Part shown: one piece after another, positions 34,989 through 45,294 of the stretch | How the letters are laid out: each line of letters starts with the position of its first letter | Position numbering within the stretch: the first letter of the stretch is position 1 | Assembly (NCBI GenBank): GCA_001644045.1 | Contig: LUUF01000052.1 | Location: 37,791-101,790, forward strand | DNA from: Methylomonas methanica | GTDB lineage: Bacteria > Pseudomonadota > Gammaproteobacteria > Methylococcales > Methylomonadaceae | Direction of reading: 5' to 3' | Length of the DNA: 64,000 bases | The notes under the pieces: generated by a model | Told to the model about the DNA's origin: nothing | Databases searched by the model: none | The model's input: only the letters and a program-made list of their open reading frames with translations | Program-made: the position numbers and the translations under genes

Positions 34989-36581
34989 TTATCTGCGCTG
35001 TCTAGCGGCTAAAGCATGGTCGCCCAGGGATTCCAGGTCGGCCAAGCCCTGGATTTCGCAACGGCCGCCGCGAGCGATGTAGTCTTCCCGGTAATGGGCG
35101 ATAAACTCCATCACAGTGTGGTCGATCAAGTCGGCGGCGCTTAAATCGAAGATCACGGTTTGGCCGTCGGCCAAGCTGGCGACCTGGCTTTTTAGCGCCA
35201 GAAAGTTGGAAAACAGAGCCGCGCCGCTGACTTTGATTATCCAGCTGTTCGGGCCGCTGGCTTGTAGCTGGTAAGAGATAGACAGTAGGTTGCCCAAGGA
35301 TACGCCGCGACCGATGTGCAGCAGCAGTTTTGCGGCGATGCCGATCAGGACGCCGATCAACAAATTGCTGGCCAGTATCGCGAAGATGGTAATCACGAAC
35401 AAAGCCAGCTGCTCCTTGCCCAAATCCATGCTTTTGGCAAAGGCTTGCGGCGAGGCCAGTCTAAAGCCGGTATAAACCAGTAGCGCGGCCAACGAAGCCA
35501 ACGGTATCGTCGAGATCAAGTCCGGAAACAACACGACAAACAGCAAGACGAAGCCGCCGTGAAAGAAATTGGCCCAGCTGCTGCGGCCGCCGGCGTCGAT
35601 GTTTGCAGAGCTGCGGACGATTTCCGCAATCATCGGCAAGCCGCCGATCATACCGGAGACCAGGTTGCCGATACCGACCGCGCGCAGTTCCTTGTTTAAG
35701 TCGGAATAGCGTTTTTCCGGATCGAGTTTATCGACTGCGGCGGCGCTGAGTAGGCTTTCCAGGCTGCCGACCAGACAAATCGATACTACGCTTTCCCAAA
35801 AACTAAACCCGGTCAGTTTGCCGAAATCCGGCAGATAAAAACTGGCCAACAAGCTGTCCGGGAAAGTCACCAGAAAGTGAGTCGCAAACAGCACATCTTT
35901 TGGGATTATGAAGGTTTCGCCCGGTTGCAATTGATCCAGGTGGAACAGATGGCCGAGCAGGATGCCGGAAGTGATGACGATGATGGGCGCCGGAATCTTG
36001 CGCAGCAAGGGTTGTTGAATCTGCGGCCAGCCGATCAGTACTACGATGCCGGCTAGTGCGATCAAGCCGATTTGCGGCATAAAGTAAATCAGGCTGTGCG
36101 GCAAGGCAGCAATGCCGGATAAGATGCTGGCGCCCTGACTTTGTACGCCCGCCATCACCGGTAACTGTTTGCTGATGATGATAATCCCAATCGCCGCCAG
36201 CATGCCGTGTACCACCGAAGCCGGGAAAAACGCCGCTAAGCGTCCGGCTTTGAAGTAACCCAGCACGGTTTGCAAGGCGCCGGCGATGACGATGGCCGCC
36301 AAGGTGTAACGGTAGCCGGCCAGCGCATCTCCTTCGCCTAAGGTTTGCACGGAGGTCAAAATCACCACTATCAAACCGGCCGCCGGGCCGGTAATAGTGA
36401 GTTGCGCGCCGCCGATGCGCGATACCAGTAAGCCGCCGACGATAGCGGAAATGATGCCGGCCATGGGCGGAAATCCGGAAGCGACAGCTATGCCTAAACA
36501 CAAGGGCAAGGCGATCAGAAACACCAAAAAGCCGGCAGTAATGTCTTGCCGCCAATGATTTGCTAGCGAGGGTTTTTGCAT
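34989..36581 (-). CDS. SulP-family anion transporter with STAS domain
   Basis: This 530-residue protein has about eleven or twelve membrane segments in residues 15-420. It then carries a STAS domain (about 430-525). The start motif WRQDITAGF and the early PLCLGIA and GLLVSRIGG stretches are typical of SulP transporters of sulfate, bicarbonate or related anions. The ATG at 36581 has GGAG 7 bases upstream; 36605 is less likely. No carbonic anhydrase is beside it, so bicarbonate transport is not specifically indicated. Confidence 0.9.
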   Translation of the reverse strand: MQKPSLANHWRQDITAGFLVFLIALPLCLGIAVASGFPPMAGIISAIVGGLLVSRIGGAQLTITGPAAGLIVVILTSVQTLGEGDALAGYRYTLAAIVIAGALQTVLGYFKAGRLAAFFPASVVHGMLAAIGIIIISKQLPVMAGVQSQGASILSGIAALPHSLIYFMPQIGLIALAGIVVLIGWPQIQQPLLRKIPAPIIVITSGILLGHLFHLDQLQPGETFIIPKDVLFATHFLVTFPDSLLASFYLPDFGKLTGFSFWESVVSICLVGSLESLLSAAAVDKLDPEKRYSDLNKELRAVGIGNLVSGMIGGLPMIAEIVRSSANIDAGGRSSWANFFHGGFVLLFVVLFPDLISTIPLASLAALLVYTGFRLASPQAFAKSMDLGKEQLALFVITIFAILASNLLIGVLIGIAAKLLLHIGRGVSLGNLLSISYQLQASGPNSWIIKVSGAALFSNFLALKSQVASLADGQTVIFDLSAADLIDHTVMEFIAHYREDYIARGGRCEIQGLADLESLGDHALAARQRR

Positions 36582-36921
36582 GAATTCTCCAGGGATGGTG
36601 GGCATGGCCCGATATGCGCGCAGTTAACCGGGCAATGGGTTGGATGAGGTTTTTTATTCAATCATAACCAGTTTTTTCCGAACATTATGAAGTTTATGGG
36701 GCGGATGCCGTTCGAGCTTTTTGTAATGGGTATGGCTAAACTTGAGTTGACGGCCTTGCTCGCAGGCTGAGTTTTAAAGCTTGGATGTGCCTGCGACAGT
36801 GCGTCGCACGGACAAATAAAACGGGCCAAGCCTTATGATTCGGGTAAAATGCGCCGTCCAATTCTGGTCTTTTTTAACACTGAGAACCAGCTGTTTCCAG
36901 TATCTTTTCCCGCTTAAATTA
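36582..36921. promoter_or_regulatory. 340-base divergent region between sulP and pgaB
   Basis: Promoters for both directions must lie here. A TGCGAC/GTCGCA hairpin with a 5-base loop sits at 36792-36808, about 115 bases before pgaB. No sigma-70 boxes stood out. An in-frame ATG at 36835 would extend PgaB, but it lacks a ribosome-binding site. Confidence 0.4.
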
Positions 36922-38841
36922 ATGAATATGCACATTGTTGCTCGTGTAATTTTTGTCTTTTTCTGTTTGTTCGCAGTGCCCTTGTCGGCGGCCGAATCCG
37001 GTAACTCCAGCTTTCTGGTATTGAATTATCACGACATTCTCGAAGAAGAAGAGCGGGTGCCGCCATTTGATCGAATCGCGGTCAACAAAGACCATCTTGC
37101 CGATCATTTTGCCTGGTTGAAACAGAACAACTATCACGTGATCAGCGTCCAGGATTTGCTGGATTGCATGAAGGGCGACAAGGTTTTACCGGCTAAAGCC
37201 GTGATGTTGACGTTTGACGACGGCTACCTGAGTTTTTATACCCGGGCCATGCCCTTGCTGAAAAAGTACAAGTATCCGGCCACGTTGGCGGTGGTCGGTT
37301 CTTGGCTGGAGCAGCAGAATGTACCGGGCGTTAAAGCCTTGATGACGCCGGCGCAGGTTCGCGATGTCGCGGAAAGCGGTCTGGTCGAAATTGCTTCGCA
37401 TACCTTTGATTTACATCACGGCATCGTCGCCAATCCGCAAGGCAATCAGCAAAGCGCGGTGACCTCGCGTTTGTACAGCAACGAATACGACGAATACGAG
37501 AAAGACGAAGACTACCGCAAGCGGATTTTTCAGGAAGTGGATAAAAGCTCCGAGCGTTTGTTTCAGATATTGGGCAAGCGGCCGCGGGTCATGGTGTGGC
37601 CTTACGGCGAATATAACGCCATTGCGCTGGAAGCAACCAAATTGGCGGGCATGCGCCTGACCATGGGTTTGAACGATGGCGCCAATACTCTGGCCGACGC
37701 GTTTGTGATGAAGCGGATGATGATCACCGATGACGTGAATGCCAAGCAGTTCGGCGAAATCGTTAAAAATCAGCGGGTCGGTCAGGAACTGCGGGTGGCG
37801 CACGTGGATATGGATTACATCTACGACGATGACGAGGAACAGACCGAGAAGAATTTGGCCCTGGTGGTGGAGCGAATTAAAGCCAGCGGTGCCAATACCG
37901 TCTATCTGCAAGCGTATTCCGACCCGGACGGCGACGGTAACGCCGACAAGCTGTATTTCCCTAATCGGCATTTGCCGGTGCGCCGGGATATGTTCAATCA
38001 CGTGACTTTGCAATTGCGCACGCGGGCAGGCGTCAGAGTGTATGCCTGGATGCCGATCATGGCTTACAAAGCCGATGTGCCGCTGAAGTGGTATGTCAAG
38101 GAATGGCGCGACGGCGAGCCGCAGTTATCCAGACACATCTATACCCGCTTGTCGCCGTTTAACCCGGAAGCGCGGCAGTTTGTCGGCGAAATTTATGAAG
38201 ACCTGGCTAAACATTGCGACTTTAACGGCATTCTGTTTCACGACGATGGGATCTTGTCTGATTTCGAGGACGTGTCGCCGCTGGCGATGGAGTTTAGCCG
38301 CAACGTGTGGGGTATGCCGGCCGAGTTCGATACTATCCATGCTTCCAGTGAGTTACGCTTGCGCTGGGCGCAGCATAAAACCGAGTTGATCGGTCAGTTC
38401 ACCGATTATTTGGCAGACAAGGTCCGTTTCTATCGGCCTTATATTAAAACCGCCCGCAATTTTTACTCCCTGCCGCTATTAAAGCCGTATAGCGAAGAAT
38501 GGTATGCGCAATCTTTCCCGGCGTTTTTAAAGCATTACGACTATGTGGCGGTGGAGGCGATGCCTTTCATGGAAGAAGCTGAAAATCCCAAGCAATGGCT
38601 GATAGAGTTAGTGGAAAAGACCGCACAATATCCGGGCGGCCTGGACAAGATGGTGTTCGAATTGCAGGCGGTTAATTGGAAAACCAAGCAGGATATTGCT
38701 ATGCCTGTTTTTACCGAGCAATTCGAGTTATTGAAAAAGCACGGCGCCAAACACATCGGTTACTATCCGGATAATGTGTTTAACGATCAGCCGAAGTTGG
38801 CGGAGCTGAAAAAATTCTTTCCGGTTTCGAAAAAGGATTAA
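36922..38841 (+). CDS. pgaB: Poly-beta-1,6-N-acetylglucosamine N-deacetylase
   Basis: This 639-residue periplasmic protein has a signal peptide (about 6-24) without a lipobox. A polysaccharide-deacetylase domain (about 30-290) shows LNYHDI, the metal site D99/D100 in TFDDGY, and H160/H165. A C-terminal hydrolase-like domain (about 310-635) follows. It partially deacetylates PNAG so the polymer can leave the cell. Length and layout fit PgaB. It leads pgaC and pgaD. No pgaA porin gene precedes it; a sulP gene lies divergently instead. Confidence 0.92.
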   Translation: MNMHIVARVIFVFFCLFAVPLSAAESGNSSFLVLNYHDILEEEERVPPFDRIAVNKDHLADHFAWLKQNNYHVISVQDLLDCMKGDKVLPAKAVMLTFDDGYLSFYTRAMPLLKKYKYPATLAVVGSWLEQQNVPGVKALMTPAQVRDVAESGLVEIASHTFDLHHGIVANPQGNQQSAVTSRLYSNEYDEYEKDEDYRKRIFQEVDKSSERLFQILGKRPRVMVWPYGEYNAIALEATKLAGMRLTMGLNDGANTLADAFVMKRMMITDDVNAKQFGEIVKNQRVGQELRVAHVDMDYIYDDDEEQTEKNLALVVERIKASGANTVYLQAYSDPDGDGNADKLYFPNRHLPVRRDMFNHVTLQLRTRAGVRVYAWMPIMAYKADVPLKWYVKEWRDGEPQLSRHIYTRLSPFNPEARQFVGEIYEDLAKHCDFNGILFHDDGILSDFEDVSPLAMEFSRNVWGMPAEFDTIHASSELRLRWAQHKTELIGQFTDYLADKVRFYRPYIKTARNFYSLPLLKPYSEEWYAQSFPAFLKHYDYVAVEAMPFMEEAENPKQWLIELVEKTAQYPGGLDKMVFELQAVNWKTKQDIAMPVFTEQFELLKKHGAKHIGYYPDNVFNDQPKLAELKKFFPVSKKD

Positions 38842-38848
38842 GGGATAA

Positions 38849-40195
38849 ATGGAGAACTTGATAGACCAAGCTTGGGTACAGCAATTTATCGACTGGTGGT
38901 TGATCACCCAGGAACATTTGCAGGAAGTGCCATGGTGGCAGTTCAACGAATGGCTGTCGCGCTTTGTGTTTTATTACCCGCTGCTGATGGCCTATGTCTG
39001 GATGTTGGGCGGCATGATTTATTACGTGCGCTGGGAACGTAATCGCGGCAATGTGTTGTCCGATCTGCCGGAGTTGTCCGAATATCCGTCTGTATCGATT
39101 CTGATCCCTTGTTATAACGAGGGCGAGAATGTCCGGGAGACCATCGAGTATCTGCTGCATCAGCAATATCCCAATTACGAAATCATCGCGATCAACGACG
39201 GCAGCAAGGACAACACGCTGGAAATTTTGCACGAACTGGCTGATCGGCACCCGCAAATTCGGGTGGTCAATTTGGCCAGCAATCAAGGCAAGGCGGTGGG
39301 GTTGCGCACGGCGGCCTTACTGGCTAATAGCGAAATTCTGATTGGTATCGACGGCGATGCGTTGCTGGCGCCGAATGCCACGGCCTGGATCGTCCGGCAT
39401 TTTCTGGAAGACCCGCACGTCGGCGCGGTGACCGGCAATCCGCGGATACGCAACCGTTCCACTTTGTTGGGCAAGATCCAGGTAGGGGAGTTTTCCGCCA
39501 TCGTCGGCATGATCAAGCGTGCGCAGCGTTCCTACGGCCATGTATTTACTATCTCCGGCGTGATTGCCGGATTTAGAAAAACCGCGTTGCACGATGTCGG
39601 TTATTGGAGCCCGGACATGGTCACAGAGGACATCGATATCAGCTGGAAGCTACAGCTGGCAGGTTGGGCCATCCGTTTCGAACCCAACGCCTTGTGCTGG
39701 GTGCTGATGCCGGAGACGCTAAACGGTTTGTGGAAGCAACGCAGTCGCTGGGCACAGGGCGGTGTCGAGGTGTTGTTACGTTATTTCCGGCCGCTGTTTA
39801 GCTGGCGTTCCCGTGGCATGTGGCCGCTGTATCTGGAATGTTGCATCAGTTTGACCTGGGCGTTTCTGGTGGTGGCCATGCTGGCTTTGGTGCCGTTCGA
39901 GTGGTTTAGCAACGAACCGCAGGAGGCTCTGGAGGATTTATCGCCGCATTGGACCAGTATGTTGTTGTGCGTCACCTGTTTGATTCAGTTCGCGGTCAGT
40001 TTGACCATCGATTCCAGCTACGAGCGTAAAAGCGGCGGCTCCGCGCAGCATTATTATTGGATGATCTGGTATCCGATCATCTATTGGCTGATCAACGTCG
40101 GCACCACGATTAACGGCTGTATCAAGGCCTTGCGTAAAAAGCGCGGCCAGCGCGCGGTTTGGGTGACTTTAGACCGAGGCTTGAGGCAGAAATGA
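38849..40195 (+). CDS. pgaC: Poly-beta-1,6-N-acetylglucosamine synthase
   Basis: This 448-residue processive GT2 enzyme has two N-terminal membrane segments, a catalytic core and three C-terminal segments. Motifs are DGSKDNT, GIDGDALL, TEDIDISW and QRSRWAQGG (the QxxRW signature). It polymerises UDP-GlcNAc and needs PgaD for activity. It starts 7 bases after pgaB and overlaps pgaD by four bases (ATGA), so the genes form an operon. Confidence 0.95.
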   Translation: MENLIDQAWVQQFIDWWLITQEHLQEVPWWQFNEWLSRFVFYYPLLMAYVWMLGGMIYYVRWERNRGNVLSDLPELSEYPSVSILIPCYNEGENVRETIEYLLHQQYPNYEIIAINDGSKDNTLEILHELADRHPQIRVVNLASNQGKAVGLRTAALLANSEILIGIDGDALLAPNATAWIVRHFLEDPHVGAVTGNPRIRNRSTLLGKIQVGEFSAIVGMIKRAQRSYGHVFTISGVIAGFRKTALHDVGYWSPDMVTEDIDISWKLQLAGWAIRFEPNALCWVLMPETLNGLWKQRSRWAQGGVEVLLRYFRPLFSWRSRGMWPLYLECCISLTWAFLVVAMLALVPFEWFSNEPQEALEDLSPHWTSMLLCVTCLIQFAVSLTIDSSYERKSGGSAQHYYWMIWYPIIYWLINVGTTINGCIKALRKKRGQRAVWVTLDRGLRQK

Positions 40196-40629
40196 AAGAC
40201 ATCATCATCAACCAGCCGCATCTACAAAGTTTCCAGCAAAAATGCGGCTCGGCGTTTATGTCGCTATTAAGCTGGGTACTTTGGTTGTACTTTTTATGGC
40301 CCTTGTTTACGCTCGGCGCCTGGCTGATGGGTTTGAAAAGCCTGTCCGACGAGATTCGCTGGTTCGGCGGTTATAAAACGCTGTTGGAACTGTTGCAACT
40401 CTATGGTGAGATTGTTCTAGTTATCGCTGTTATTTGGTTGTTTTGGACTTTGTATTTATCGTGGCTGCACTCCAGCGTCGCTCCGAAGCGCACCGCGCCC
40501 GTGACCGATCAGCAATTGGCCGTGGCGTTTAAGGTCGATGAGACCCTGGTAACGGCGGCGCGAGCCAGCAAGAAAGTAACGGTACACTTCGATAATCATG
40601 CGGTGATTACCGATATAGATTCACAGTAA
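40192..40629 (+). CDS. pgaD: PGA biosynthesis accessory protein PgaD
   Basis: This 145-residue protein has two membrane helices (about 25-45 and 75-95) and a soluble tail. Its size and place after pgaC match PgaD, which binds PgaC and, in E. coli, is stabilised by cyclic di-GMP. The latter ties in with the many cyclic-di-GMP genes in this window. The ATG at 40192 overlaps the pgaC stop. Confidence 0.85.
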   Translation: MKDIIINQPHLQSFQQKCGSAFMSLLSWVLWLYFLWPLFTLGAWLMGLKSLSDEIRWFGGYKTLLELLQLYGEIVLVIAVIWLFWTLYLSWLHSSVAPKRTAPVTDQQLAVAFKVDETLVTAARASKKVTVHFDNHAVITDIDSQ

Positions 40630-40707
40630 TCGAGATTGCTTGGTCGCGGTTCTGCTTTTCGCGGCGTTGGTGTTACACTGCGCTAGGCGTAATCAAGGAC
40701 TTATTTT

Positions 40708-41232
40708 ATGCAACTTGCAATCACAGTGTTGGGCAACAAGTCCAACGGTTTTATCGCGGAAATCCTGTCGGCGCTGAGTGCCTGTCAATGCAGTGTAGTG
40801 GAGCTGCGCACTTCCAATCTGACTCAAATCACTGCGGCTTACGTGCTGATTGCCGGCAATTGGAATCATATTGCCAAGCTGGAAGGCATGCTGGAAGCGA
40901 TAAAAGTCCGGTTTGAAATTCAGATGAGTTTTTTACGGCCGGACGAAACGCCGCCGGTATTGGAAGGTGTTCCTTATACCTTGGAAACTATTTCCATGGA
41001 TAAGAACGACGTGCTGTTCGCGGTCACATCGTTTTTATTGGATAGAGGTATCTGTATCGAAGAAGTCACCGCCAGCCGCCACCAAGCAGCATTTTTTAAC
41101 ACGCTGGTGTTTTCCACGAAGTTTGTGTTGTTGGTGCCGCCGGAAGTAAGAATTTTATCGCTGCGTGAAGAGTTTCTGGATTTTTGCGACAGCTTGAACA
41201 TCGACGCTATTCTCGAACCCATCAAAAGGTAA
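40708..41232 (+). CDS. gcvR: GcvR-type ACT-domain regulator
   Basis: This 174-residue protein is built from two ACT-like domains (about 1-80 and 90-170). The GcvR family antagonises the activator GcvA and senses glycine. Location just before bcp is the same as in many gammaproteobacteria. No gcvA or gcv operon is here, so the regulatory target is assumed from the family. A glycine link would fit serine-cycle or C1 metabolism. Confidence 0.8.
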   Translation: MQLAITVLGNKSNGFIAEILSALSACQCSVVELRTSNLTQITAAYVLIAGNWNHIAKLEGMLEAIKVRFEIQMSFLRPDETPPVLEGVPYTLETISMDKNDVLFAVTSFLLDRGICIEEVTASRHQAAFFNTLVFSTKFVLLVPPEVRILSLREEFLDFCDSLNIDAILEPIKR

Positions 41233-41236
41233 TCTG

Positions 41237-41707
41237 ATGACCTTAGCCACTCTCGGCTCCGCCGTTCCCGATTTCGAAATTGCCGCTACCGGCGAAAAAA
41301 CCGTCAAACTTAGCGATTATCGCGGCAAAAAAGTCGTTTTATATTTTTATCCCAAGGACAGCACGCCCGGTTGTACCCAGGAAGGCCAAGCTTTCAGGGA
41401 TAATATCGAACAGTTCAAGCAATTAAATACCGTTATTCTCGGTGTATCGCGTGACAGCGTGAAAATGCACGAAGGCTTTAAATGTAAACAAGAGTTCCCG
41501 TTCGATTTGCTATCTGATCAGGACGAGAGCCTTTGTAATCTTTTCGATGTCATCAAAATGAAAAACATGTACGGCAAGCAAGTGCGTGGCATAGAGCGCA
41601 GCACTTTTCTGATCGACGAAGCCGGTGTCTTGGTCAAGGAGTGGCGAAAGGTGCAAGTCAAAACCCACATCGCCGAGGTGTTGAGCTATTTGCAATCGGC
41701 CGCTTAA
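41237..41707 (+). CDS. bcp: Thioredoxin-dependent peroxiredoxin (BCP/PrxQ)
   Basis: This 156-residue peroxiredoxin has the peroxidatic C46 in STPGCT. The usual resolving Cys five residues later is replaced by Gln (Q51). C83 is placed as in the PrxQ subgroup that uses a Cys on helix 3, so it is probably a two-Cys enzyme of that type. It reduces hydroperoxides using thioredoxin. It starts 4 bases after gcvR. Confidence 0.92.
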   Translation: MTLATLGSAVPDFEIAATGEKTVKLSDYRGKKVVLYFYPKDSTPGCTQEGQAFRDNIEQFKQLNTVILGVSRDSVKMHEGFKCKQEFPFDLLSDQDESLCNLFDVIKMKNMYGKQVRGIERSTFLIDEAGVLVKEWRKVQVKTHIAEVLSYLQSAA

Positions 41708-41897
41708 TAATCAGACGCCCGCCTATCTCAGTTGATGACTCTCTTCGCATAGCATCCGGCTGTCCAAAACGGTTTTTAAAATACCTGTTTTGCCTTGTGC
41801 TGGCTATGGTAATTAAACCCTTCGCCCCGCTCAGGATTGTTTAATCGGGCGGTTTTGGCGATAATGAACACAGTTTTTAATCATTTGGACGAAACAC

Positions 41898-42137
41898 ATG
41901 AACGAAATGCTGTCCTCAGGGATTGAGCTGATGTTAATAGGCATGGGTATGGTCTACGCATTTTTGGCCATGCTGATAGTGGCTATCAATGTGATGTCCC
42001 AGCTGGTACGCCGCTATTTTCCGGAAATGCCTGCCAAATTTTCGGATCAACCTGTCGTGGCAGGCAACGATAAAGCCGTCATCGCCGCTATTACCGCCGC
42101 TGTTCATCAATACCGCAAAAAACATAAGCACGGATAA
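41898..42137 (+). CDS. oadG: Oxaloacetate decarboxylase gamma subunit
   Basis: This 79-residue protein has one N-terminal membrane helix (about 12-32) and a Lys/His-rich end (KKHKHG) of the type that binds zinc in OadG. It anchors the alpha and beta subunits of the sodium-pumping complex. Its start has ribosome-binding-like AAACAC only, but the order gamma-alpha-beta is the standard one. Confidence 0.88.
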   Translation: MNEMLSSGIELMLIGMGMVYAFLAMLIVAINVMSQLVRRYFPEMPAKFSDQPVVAGNDKAVIAAITAAVHQYRKKHKHG

Positions 42138-42190
42138 TCATACCCACAAGGTAGCAGTACTCGACCCAAAAACGTCATTAGGAGAAAAGA

Positions 42191-43996
42191 GTGGAAAAGG
42201 TAAATAAGCCCCTAGGAATTACTGAGGTGGTATTACGCGACGCCCATCAGTCAATTCTGGCGACCCGGCTACGTATCGAAGACATGCTGCCGATTTGCGA
42301 GCAGCTTGATCAAATCGGTTACTGGTCTATCGAGTCTTGGGGAGGCGCCACCTTTGATGCCTGTATTCGCTATTTGGGCGAAGACCCCTGGGAACGTTTG
42401 CGTTTTCTGAAAAAAGCCATGCCCAACACGCCGCAGCAAATGCTGTTCCGCGGCCAAAATATTTTGGGTTACCGACACTATGCCGACGACGTGGTCGATA
42501 AATTCGTCGAGCGTTGCGTGGTCAACGGTATAGACGTATTTCGGATTTTCGATGCGATGAACGATATGCGCAATATCGAACGCGCGATCAAAGCCGTACT
42601 ACATACCGATGCCCATGCTCAGGGAACTATCTCTTACACCACCAGCCCGGTGCATACGATCAAGAAATGGGTAGAGCAGGGCAAGCAAATCGAGGATATG
42701 GGTGCGCATTCTATCTGCATCAAGGACATGGCCGGTTTGTTGACGCCTTACGATGCGTACGAATTGATCAGTAAGCTGAAAAAAGCCGTGGCAATTCCGA
42801 TTCACATGCAATGCCATGCCACCACCGGCTTGAGCGTCGGTACTTATATCAAGGCAGTGGAAGCCGGCGTAGACAATGTCGATACCGCCATCTCGTCGCT
42901 GAGTATGACCTACGGTCACAGTCCAACCGAGACCATCGTGGCGGCCATGGCCGGCCAAAAGCGCGAAACCGGTTTGGATTTAATCAAGCTGGAAAAAATT
43001 GCGGCGTATTTCCGGGAAGTGCGCAAAAAATACGCGCAATTCGAAGGCAGCTTGAAAGGCGTCGATGGCCGGATTTTGGTCTCGCAAGTGCCGGGCGGCA
43101 TGCTTACCAATATGGAAAGCCAATTGCGCGAGCAGGGCGCTGCCGATCGTTTCGACGCAGTGTTGCAGGAAATTCCGTTGGTGCGCAAAGATCTGGGTTA
43201 TATCCCGCTGGTCACGCCAACCTCGCAAATTGTCGGTACCCAGGCGGTTTTGAATGTACTGGCCGGCGAGCGCTATAAAACCATCAGCAAGGAAACCGCC
43301 GGTGTGTTGAAAGGCGAATACGGTGCTACCCCAGCCCCTGTCGATAAGGAATTGCAGGCGCGCGTGCTGAACGGCGCCGAGCCGATCACATGCCGGCCCG
43401 CGGATTTGTTGAACGCGGAGATGGACAAGCTGGTAGCCGAAGTAAAAGCCAAAGCGGCTGCGGAAGGCGTGAAGTTGGCCGGCAGCGTCGAAGAAGATGC
43501 GTTGATCGACGGTTTATTTGCGCAAATCGGCTGGAAGTTTATTCAAAATCGCGGTAATCCAGCGGCTTTTGAGCCTGTGCCGGGGAGTGAGATCGCGGCA
43601 GCGGCAGCGCCCGCAATCGTTAAGAACACTGGTGCGGCAGAGATCTACACGGTTAATGTCGACGGTAAAAACTTTCATGTAGCCGTCGCGCCTGGCGGTG
43701 CTGACTTAGTCGTCAAACCGGCTACGGTGCAATCGATTTTGGACAGTGGTCCAATGTTGGCGGCTACCGCGCCTATCGTTAGCGGTAGCGGAGTGGTGGA
43801 GTCGCCGCTGGCCGGGGTGGTGCTTAAAGTCAACGTCAATGTCGGATCTCATCTCTCCGAGGGAGATGTGGTGTTGATCATGGAAGCAATGAAAATGGAA
43901 ACCGAGATCCGCGCCAAAGTTGCCGGCATCGTCAGCGCGGTAAACGTCCGCCAGGGCGACTCCGTAGGGGTCGGCGATGTGTTGGTCACCTTATAA
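42191..43996 (+). CDS. oadA: Oxaloacetate decarboxylase alpha subunit
   Basis: This 601-residue protein has a carboxyltransferase domain (about 5-470, start LRDAHQS) and a C-terminal biotin domain with K568 in EAMKME. It moves CO2 from oxaloacetate to biotin. The GTG start at 42191 has AGGAG upstream. It functions with OadB, which pumps sodium as the carboxybiotin is decarboxylated. In a C1-assimilating cell the complex could help balance oxaloacetate and pyruvate. Confidence 0.95.
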   Translation: MEKVNKPLGITEVVLRDAHQSILATRLRIEDMLPICEQLDQIGYWSIESWGGATFDACIRYLGEDPWERLRFLKKAMPNTPQQMLFRGQNILGYRHYADDVVDKFVERCVVNGIDVFRIFDAMNDMRNIERAIKAVLHTDAHAQGTISYTTSPVHTIKKWVEQGKQIEDMGAHSICIKDMAGLLTPYDAYELISKLKKAVAIPIHMQCHATTGLSVGTYIKAVEAGVDNVDTAISSLSMTYGHSPTETIVAAMAGQKRETGLDLIKLEKIAAYFREVRKKYAQFEGSLKGVDGRILVSQVPGGMLTNMESQLREQGAADRFDAVLQEIPLVRKDLGYIPLVTPTSQIVGTQAVLNVLAGERYKTISKETAGVLKGEYGATPAPVDKELQARVLNGAEPITCRPADLLNAEMDKLVAEVKAKAAAEGVKLAGSVEEDALIDGLFAQIGWKFIQNRGNPAAFEPVPGSEIAAAAAPAIVKNTGAAEIYTVNVDGKNFHVAVAPGGADLVVKPATVQSILDSGPMLAATAPIVSGSGVVESPLAGVVLKVNVNVGSHLSEGDVVLIMEAMKMETEIRAKVAGIVSAVNVRQGDSVGVGDVLVTL

Positions 43997-44019
43997 TAAT
44001 TCTTATCGTTAAAAAGTAG

Positions 44020-44046
44020 TCTCGGCCCTATAGGTTAGGGCCGAGA
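44020..44046. other. Strong hairpin between oadA and oadB
   Basis: TCTCGGCCCTA and TAGGGCCGAGA form a perfect 11-bp stem with a 5-base loop. No T-run follows, so it is more likely an mRNA-stability or partial-attenuation element than a full terminator. It lies 23 bases after oadA and about 95 before oadB. Confidence 0.55.
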
Positions 44047-44140
44047 TCTAAGTAATCCTCTGATCAACTATTCGCGACGCGCTGTTGGCGGGCTCGGGTA
44101 GCGGCGACTCTGATCAAACAACCGATTTAATACATACTCC

Positions 44141-45268
44141 ATGGAAAATCTTAGACTGTTGTGGGAAAGCACGGGTATTTATAACGTTACCGGGCCGCAA
44201 ATTATCATGATGGCGGTCGGTTTTTTGTTGCTTTATCTCGCCATCAAGAAAGGCTTTGAACCCTTGCTGCTGCTGCCGATAGGTTTTGGCGCGGTGCTGA
44301 GTAATATCCCGGTGGCCGGCATGATAGACGAGGGCGGTATTCTCTATTACCTGTACGGCGGTATTAAGGCGGGCATCTTTCCGCTATTGATTTTTATGGG
44401 TGTCGGCGCGATGACCGATTTCGGGCCGATGCTGGCCAATCCGAAAACCTTGTTTTTGGGTGCCGCCGCGCAATTCGGTATTTTTGCGACCTTATTCGGT
44501 GCGCTGGCGTTGAATGCGGTTCCAGGCATGGATTTCACGCTTAAGCAAGCGGCTGCGATTGCCATTATCGGCGGCGCCGACGGCCCAACTGCTATCTATG
44601 TCGCGTCCAAGTTAGCCCCTGAATTGTTGGGGGCGATTGCCGTGGCGGCATACTCCTACATGGCATTGGTGCCCCTGATTCAACCGCCCATCATGCGAGC
44701 CTTGACTAGCGAGCAAGAGCGCCGGATAGAAATGCAGCAACTCAGAGTTGTCAGCAAGGCGGAAAAAATCGTGTTCCCGTTAATGCTGTTGGTGTTGACC
44801 GCCATGTTGCTGCCTTCGGCGGCACCGCTGGTCGGTATGTTTTGTCTGGGTAATCTGATGAACGCCAGCGGTGTCGTGGACAGACTAAGCAAAACCGCGC
44901 AGAACGAATTGATTAATATCGTCACGATCTTCCTGGGTTTGTCGGTCGGCTCCAAATTAAGTGCCGAGGCGTTTTTGAAAATGGAAACGCTGGGTATTTT
45001 GGGCCTGGGCGCAGTCGCTTTTTCCATAGGTACCGCTAGTGGTGTGCTGATGGCCAAAGTGATGAACCGTTTCAGCAGTACGCCAATCAATCCTTTGATT
45101 GGTGCCGCTGGTGTCTCCGCAGTACCAATGGCAGCCAGGGTAGCCAATAAAATCGGTTTGGAAAGTAACCCGCATAACTTCCTGTTGATGCATGCGATGG
45201 GACCGAACGTAGCTGGCGTGATCGGCTCCGCAGTCGCGGCGGGGGTTTTGTTGAGTTTGGTGCGTTAG
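44141..45268 (+). CDS. oadB: Oxaloacetate decarboxylase beta subunit (sodium pump)
   Basis: This 375-residue protein has about nine membrane segments and carries the conserved [11 protein letters not shown], which contains the essential Asp. It decarboxylates carboxybiotin and exports sodium. It completes oadGAB. The 144-base spacer before it is longer than in many operons and holds a strong hairpin. Confidence 0.95.
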   Translation: MENLRLLWESTGIYNVTGPQIIMMAVGFLLLYLAIKKGFEPLLLLPIGFGAVLSNIPVAGMIDEGGILYYLYGGIKAGIFPLLIFMGVGAMTDFGPMLANPKTLFLGAAAQFGIFATLFGALALNAVPGMDFTLKQAAAIAIIGGADGPTAIYVASKLAPELLGAIAVAAYSYMALVPLIQPPIMRALTSEQERRIEMQQLRVVSKAEKIVFPLMLLVLTAMLLPSAAPLVGMFCLGNLMNASGVVDRLSKTAQNELINIVTIFLGLSVGSKLSAEAFLKMETLGILGLGAVAFSIGTASGVLMAKVMNRFSSTPINPLIGAAGVSAVPMAARVANKIGLESNPHNFLLMHAMGPNVAGVIGSAVAAGVLLSLVR

Positions 45269-45294
45269 GCCTTTAAGCTCACCGAAAGTTCTTT

